Origin: a bacterium | GTDB taxonomy: Bacteria > Ratteibacteria > UBA8468 > B48-G9 > JAFGKM01 | DNA length: 9,115 nt | Assembly: GCA_023230585.1 (NCBI GenBank) | Contig: JALNXB010000069.1 | Coordinates: 1-9,115, forward strand | Direction of reading: 5' to 3' | In this document: positions 7,734 to 9,115 of the stretch, piece after piece | Layout of the letters: each line of letters begins with the position of its first letter | Numbering within the stretch: position 1 is the stretch's first letter | Program-made: the position numbers and the translations under genes | Notes under the pieces: generated by a model | Told to the model about the DNA's origin: nothing | The model's input: the letters and a program-made list of their open reading frames with translations, nothing else | Databases searched by the model: none

Positions 7734-8299
7734 TCCCCGTAGTCTTGTGACGATTCGTATTCCTGGATTTCTTTTTCCAGTTCATTAAATGCTTCGCTGG
7801 CTCTCCAGCGTTCATAGAGCTTGCGATTTTTAAGCTCATCATCGACACTTTTAATAATAATATCAGGATTTAATGCCATAACTGCATGAAATTCATATTT
7901 GCCGTCTTTCCGCTGTGTCTGGTAGGTTTTTTCCATTGTGGCACCACTGTACTCGGCACGTGTAAGTATCTTTGTCGCCTGTGAAAAGAACTCGTTGATT
8001 TCGGCGTCTTCCGTACCCACTTCCTCAATAAATCGTTTTTTCAGACCTTCAACCCGTACTTCCATCGCTTCACCGATCAGCCGCTGACCATCGGCAATTG
8101 CCTTGTCGCGGGCCAGATCATAGCGGTCGCTTTCTCCGTAACCGACAACGGCAAATGCACCGTTATCCTTTAATTTGTTTGCGTAACTGTACAATTCATC
8201 TACCGGTTTGGGTTCCCTGACTGTTCCGCTGGTACCGGCGCATCCAACCAGCAATACAACAGCAAGCAGAAGTGACAAGAACACTGTTAGCTTTTTCAT
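7730..8299 (-). CDS. LPP20-family lipoprotein
   Basis: The 189-residue protein starts at the ATG at 8299-8297, six bases after GGAG within AAAGGAGAG. The open frame reaches back to a TTG at 8350, but that would add 17 residues before a perfect lipoprotein signal and has no supporting ribosome site. The signal MKKLTVFLSLLLAVVLLVGC has a lipobox LVGC with the lipidated cysteine at position 20, so the mature protein is membrane-anchored. Residues about 45-150 are an LPP20 domain (FAVVGYGESDRYDLARDKAIADGQRLIGEAM, then YEFHAVMALNPD). The C-terminal 40 residues are a charged helix ending ESSQDYGE. The family includes a Helicobacter pylori lipoprotein; its molecular role is not well defined. As the first gene after a 515-base gap, it probably leads the operon. 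Confidence 0.88.
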   Translation of the reverse strand: MKKLTVFLSLLLAVVLLVGCAGTSGTVREPKPVDELYSYANKLKDNGAFAVVGYGESDRYDLARDKAIADGQRLIGEAMEVRVEGLKKRFIEEVGTEDAEINEFFSQATKILTRAEYSGATMEKTYQTQRKDGKYEFHAVMALNPDIIIKSVDDELKNRKLYERWRASEAFNELEKEIQEYESSQDYGE

Positions 8300-8672
8300 A
8301 CGACTCTCCTTTTTAGTGTTTATTCGTATCAAAATAACCATTTTCAGCAACGATTATTCCGTGCCATTCTATAACACATTTATAAATAAACAAATGATTC
8401 TGAATATGTATATCCCGAAACAGGACAATTACCGTTTATTACATTAAAACGGCTAACAAAGAATTCCATACATTTCCTATCCTAAACTAAAATAATCTAT
8501 AGAATATATTTCTTATAAACAATCATTTTTTCGAATAAGGATAGAACAAAATAGGCTTTATATTTCTTATGCCGCACGTAAGCTAATATTGAAATGACAC
8601 ATACATCTTACATAAAGAAAATATAAAACAGCATTTTAAGTTTATGAGATACGCATTGTCATCTTTTTTTTC
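8300..8672. other. AT-rich intergenic region, probable regulatory region of the operon
   Basis: I find no gene or RNA family in this stretch. It separates the right-hand FGE-like gene and its inverted repeat from the lipoprotein gene. It is strongly AT-rich, unlike the GC-rich block to its right. It holds one small inverted repeat, CCGTTT at 8432-8437 with AAACGG at 8447-8452. A run of eight Ts lies at 8664-8671. The promoter of the leftward operon should be here. Confidence 0.6.
8366..8373 (-). promoter_or_regulatory. Possible -10 element upstream of the LPP20 lipoprotein gene
   Basis: The minus strand reads TATAGAAT here, about 67 bases before the ATG. No convincing TTGACA-like -35 element lies 16-18 bases upstream. 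In DNA this AT-rich, such a match is weak evidence. Confidence 0.2.
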
Positions 8673-8682
8673 TTAAATTTTC

Positions 8683-8778
8683 TGCCCGCCTGCTCCGCCG
8701 CTGCGTATCCGCTTCGCCTGGATACGGCTGCGGCTTCCCCCTTCGCTCTGCGAGCTTCGGCGGACAAGTCGGCGGGCA
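8683..8778 (-). repeat. GC-rich nested inverted repeat downstream of the FGE-like gene
   Basis: Three nested stems fold this block. TGCCCGCC (8683-8690) pairs with GGCGGGCA (8771-8778). TCCGCCG (8694-8700) pairs with CGGCGGA (8758-8764). CGTATCC (8704-8710) pairs with GGATACG (8720-8726). A small TCGC/GCGA arm sits at 8743-8753. In the direction of transcription the T-rich stretch comes before the structure (8784-8806) and A-rich DNA after it, so it is not built as an intrinsic terminator for the gene on its right. Hairpins or cruciforms just after the variable region are known parts of DGR target sites, which is the main alternative. It could also be a dispersed genomic repeat. Confidence 0.7.
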
Positions 8779-8814
8779 AAGCCGTAAAAAGGTAAAAAAC
8801 TAAAAATCCTAAAC

Positions 8815-9115
8815 CTAATCCCCATTCCTGGCAAGGCGAAACCCCAGATTGCTGCCGCTGCTCGACGGGGGGGGGCTGCTGCGATTGGCAGCACGGCAGC
8901 TGTTGGCGTCGTAGCGCCAGCTACCGCCCCGCCGCACGCGGAGGGAGCCCGTTGTCGGACCTGTAGGATTTGTCTGGGAGGAAGAGGAATAACTTCCGTA
9001 CCAGTCCCAGCACCATTCCCAGACATTCCCGCTCATGTCATAAATGCCCAAATCATTGGCTAACTTTGTCCCAACATCGTTAGTACCATAATCAGGATGA
9101 CTGCTACCTAAACTA
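8815..9115 (-). CDS. FGE-sulfatase/C-type-lectin-fold protein, 3' end only; candidate DGR target
   Basis: The last 99 codons plus stop of a gene that begins beyond the right edge. The frame reads without a stop from 9114 through HPDYGTNDVGTKLANDLGIYDMSGNVWEWCWDWYGSY, RRGGSWRYDANSC and NLGFRLARNGD. These are hallmarks of the SUMF1/FGE-sulfatase (PF03781) C-terminus. Catalysis as an FGE is unlikely, since only one cysteine of the active-site pair is present in GGSWRYDANSC. This domain has a C-type-lectin fold and is used as a variable ligand-binding scaffold in DGR systems, for example TvpA of Treponema denticola. The final codons fit that idea (see the variable-region entry). The segment is much richer in G+C than the operon to its left, which suggests separate origin. 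Its own FGE-like domain resembles the end of the PEGA/FGE protein (LGIFDMSGNV, GFRITRN) but is far better conserved. Confidence 0.88.
   Translation of the reverse strand, partial: SLGSSHPDYGTNDVGTKLANDLGIYDMSGNVWEWCWDWYGSYSSSSQTNPTGPTTGSLRVRRGGSWRYDANSCRAANRSSPPPSSSGSNLGFRLARNGD
8848..8916 (-). other. Candidate DGR variable region
   Basis: After GGSW, the codons are CGC TAC GAC, then GCC AAC AGC, then a conserved CRAANR, then AGC AGC CCC CCC CCG TCG and AGC AGC GGC AGC. Apart from the conserved patches, nearly all fit NNC with variable first and second bases. This is what adenine-specific mutagenesis of AAC codons in a template repeat yields. The constant flank (NLGFRLARNGD, 8815-8850) would include the site where homing starts. 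No template repeat or reverse transcriptase is in the window, so this is inference from codon pattern, position and fold. Confidence 0.55.

Noticed and set aside
8432..8452. CCGTTT/AAACGG inverted repeat as a terminator or operator
   Set aside because: Six base pairs with a nine-base loop in AT-rich DNA is too weak to call, and no T tract follows.
8683..8778. Intrinsic terminator for the right-hand FGE-like gene
   Set aside because: The transcript has no U tract after the structure; A-rich sequence follows, and the T-rich tracts come before it.
8673..9026. Minus-strand open frame of 117 codons overlapping the FGE-like gene
   Set aside because: It is a different frame of the GC-rich block. 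The overlapping frame carries clear FGE family motifs, and this one shows only the low-complexity Ala/Arg-rich translation expected of a shadow.

Overview
The window holds a tightly packed, leftward (minus-strand) run of genes for exported proteins. Most of it is AT-rich. The last 430 or so bases at the right are a sharply different GC-rich block. Every complete gene begins with a signal peptide or lipoprotein signal and has a usable Shine-Dalgarno or overlap arrangement. The families are LPP20-like lipoprotein domains, a YfaP/DUF2135-type domain, a papain-like C1 peptidase with Fn3 modules, PEGA repeats and SUMF1/FGE-sulfatase-like domains. This mix fits a Gram-negative bacterium with a large exported proteome, such as Bacteroidota, Fibrobacterota, Cloacimonadota or Spirochaetota. 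The sequence alone does not decide which. No rRNA, tRNA, CRISPR or transposase gene is visible.

Layout in transcription order, right to left. (1) 9115-8815 is the 3' end of a gene for an FGE-sulfatase/C-type-lectin-fold protein. Its last codons look like the variable region of a diversity-generating retroelement (DGR) target. (2) 8814-8683 is a T-rich leader followed by a GC-rich nested inverted repeat that lacks a downstream U tract. (3) 8672-8300 is AT-rich non-coding DNA that probably carries the promoter of the operon. (4) The operon itself: an LPP20-type lipoprotein (8299-7730); a protein with two LPP20-like units that overlaps it by ATGA and has a strong hairpin in its first codons (7733-6936); a carboxypeptidase-regulatory-like plus DUF2135 protein (6928-6146); a 617-residue protein with an LPP20-like N-terminus and a C-terminal region that may be NTF2-like (6124-4271); a secreted papain-like cysteine peptidase with two Fn3 modules (4203-2569); and a PEGA-repeat protein ending in a degenerate FGE-like domain (2556-208). 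(5) A start codon with a good Shine-Dalgarno sequence and a signal-peptide-like N-terminus at 55-1 suggests that the series continues out of the window.

Taken together, the six complete genes look like one co-transcribed envelope or surface module: small LPP20 lipoproteins, a protease, and binding or scaffold proteins built from PEGA and FGE-like folds. No member has a precisely known role, so joint action in the periplasm or at the cell surface is inference. The best lead is the right edge. There, adenine-depleted NNC codons in a C-type-lectin-fold C-terminus, followed at once by a long inverted repeat, suggest a DGR-diversified binding protein whose template repeat and reverse transcriptase lie outside the window.
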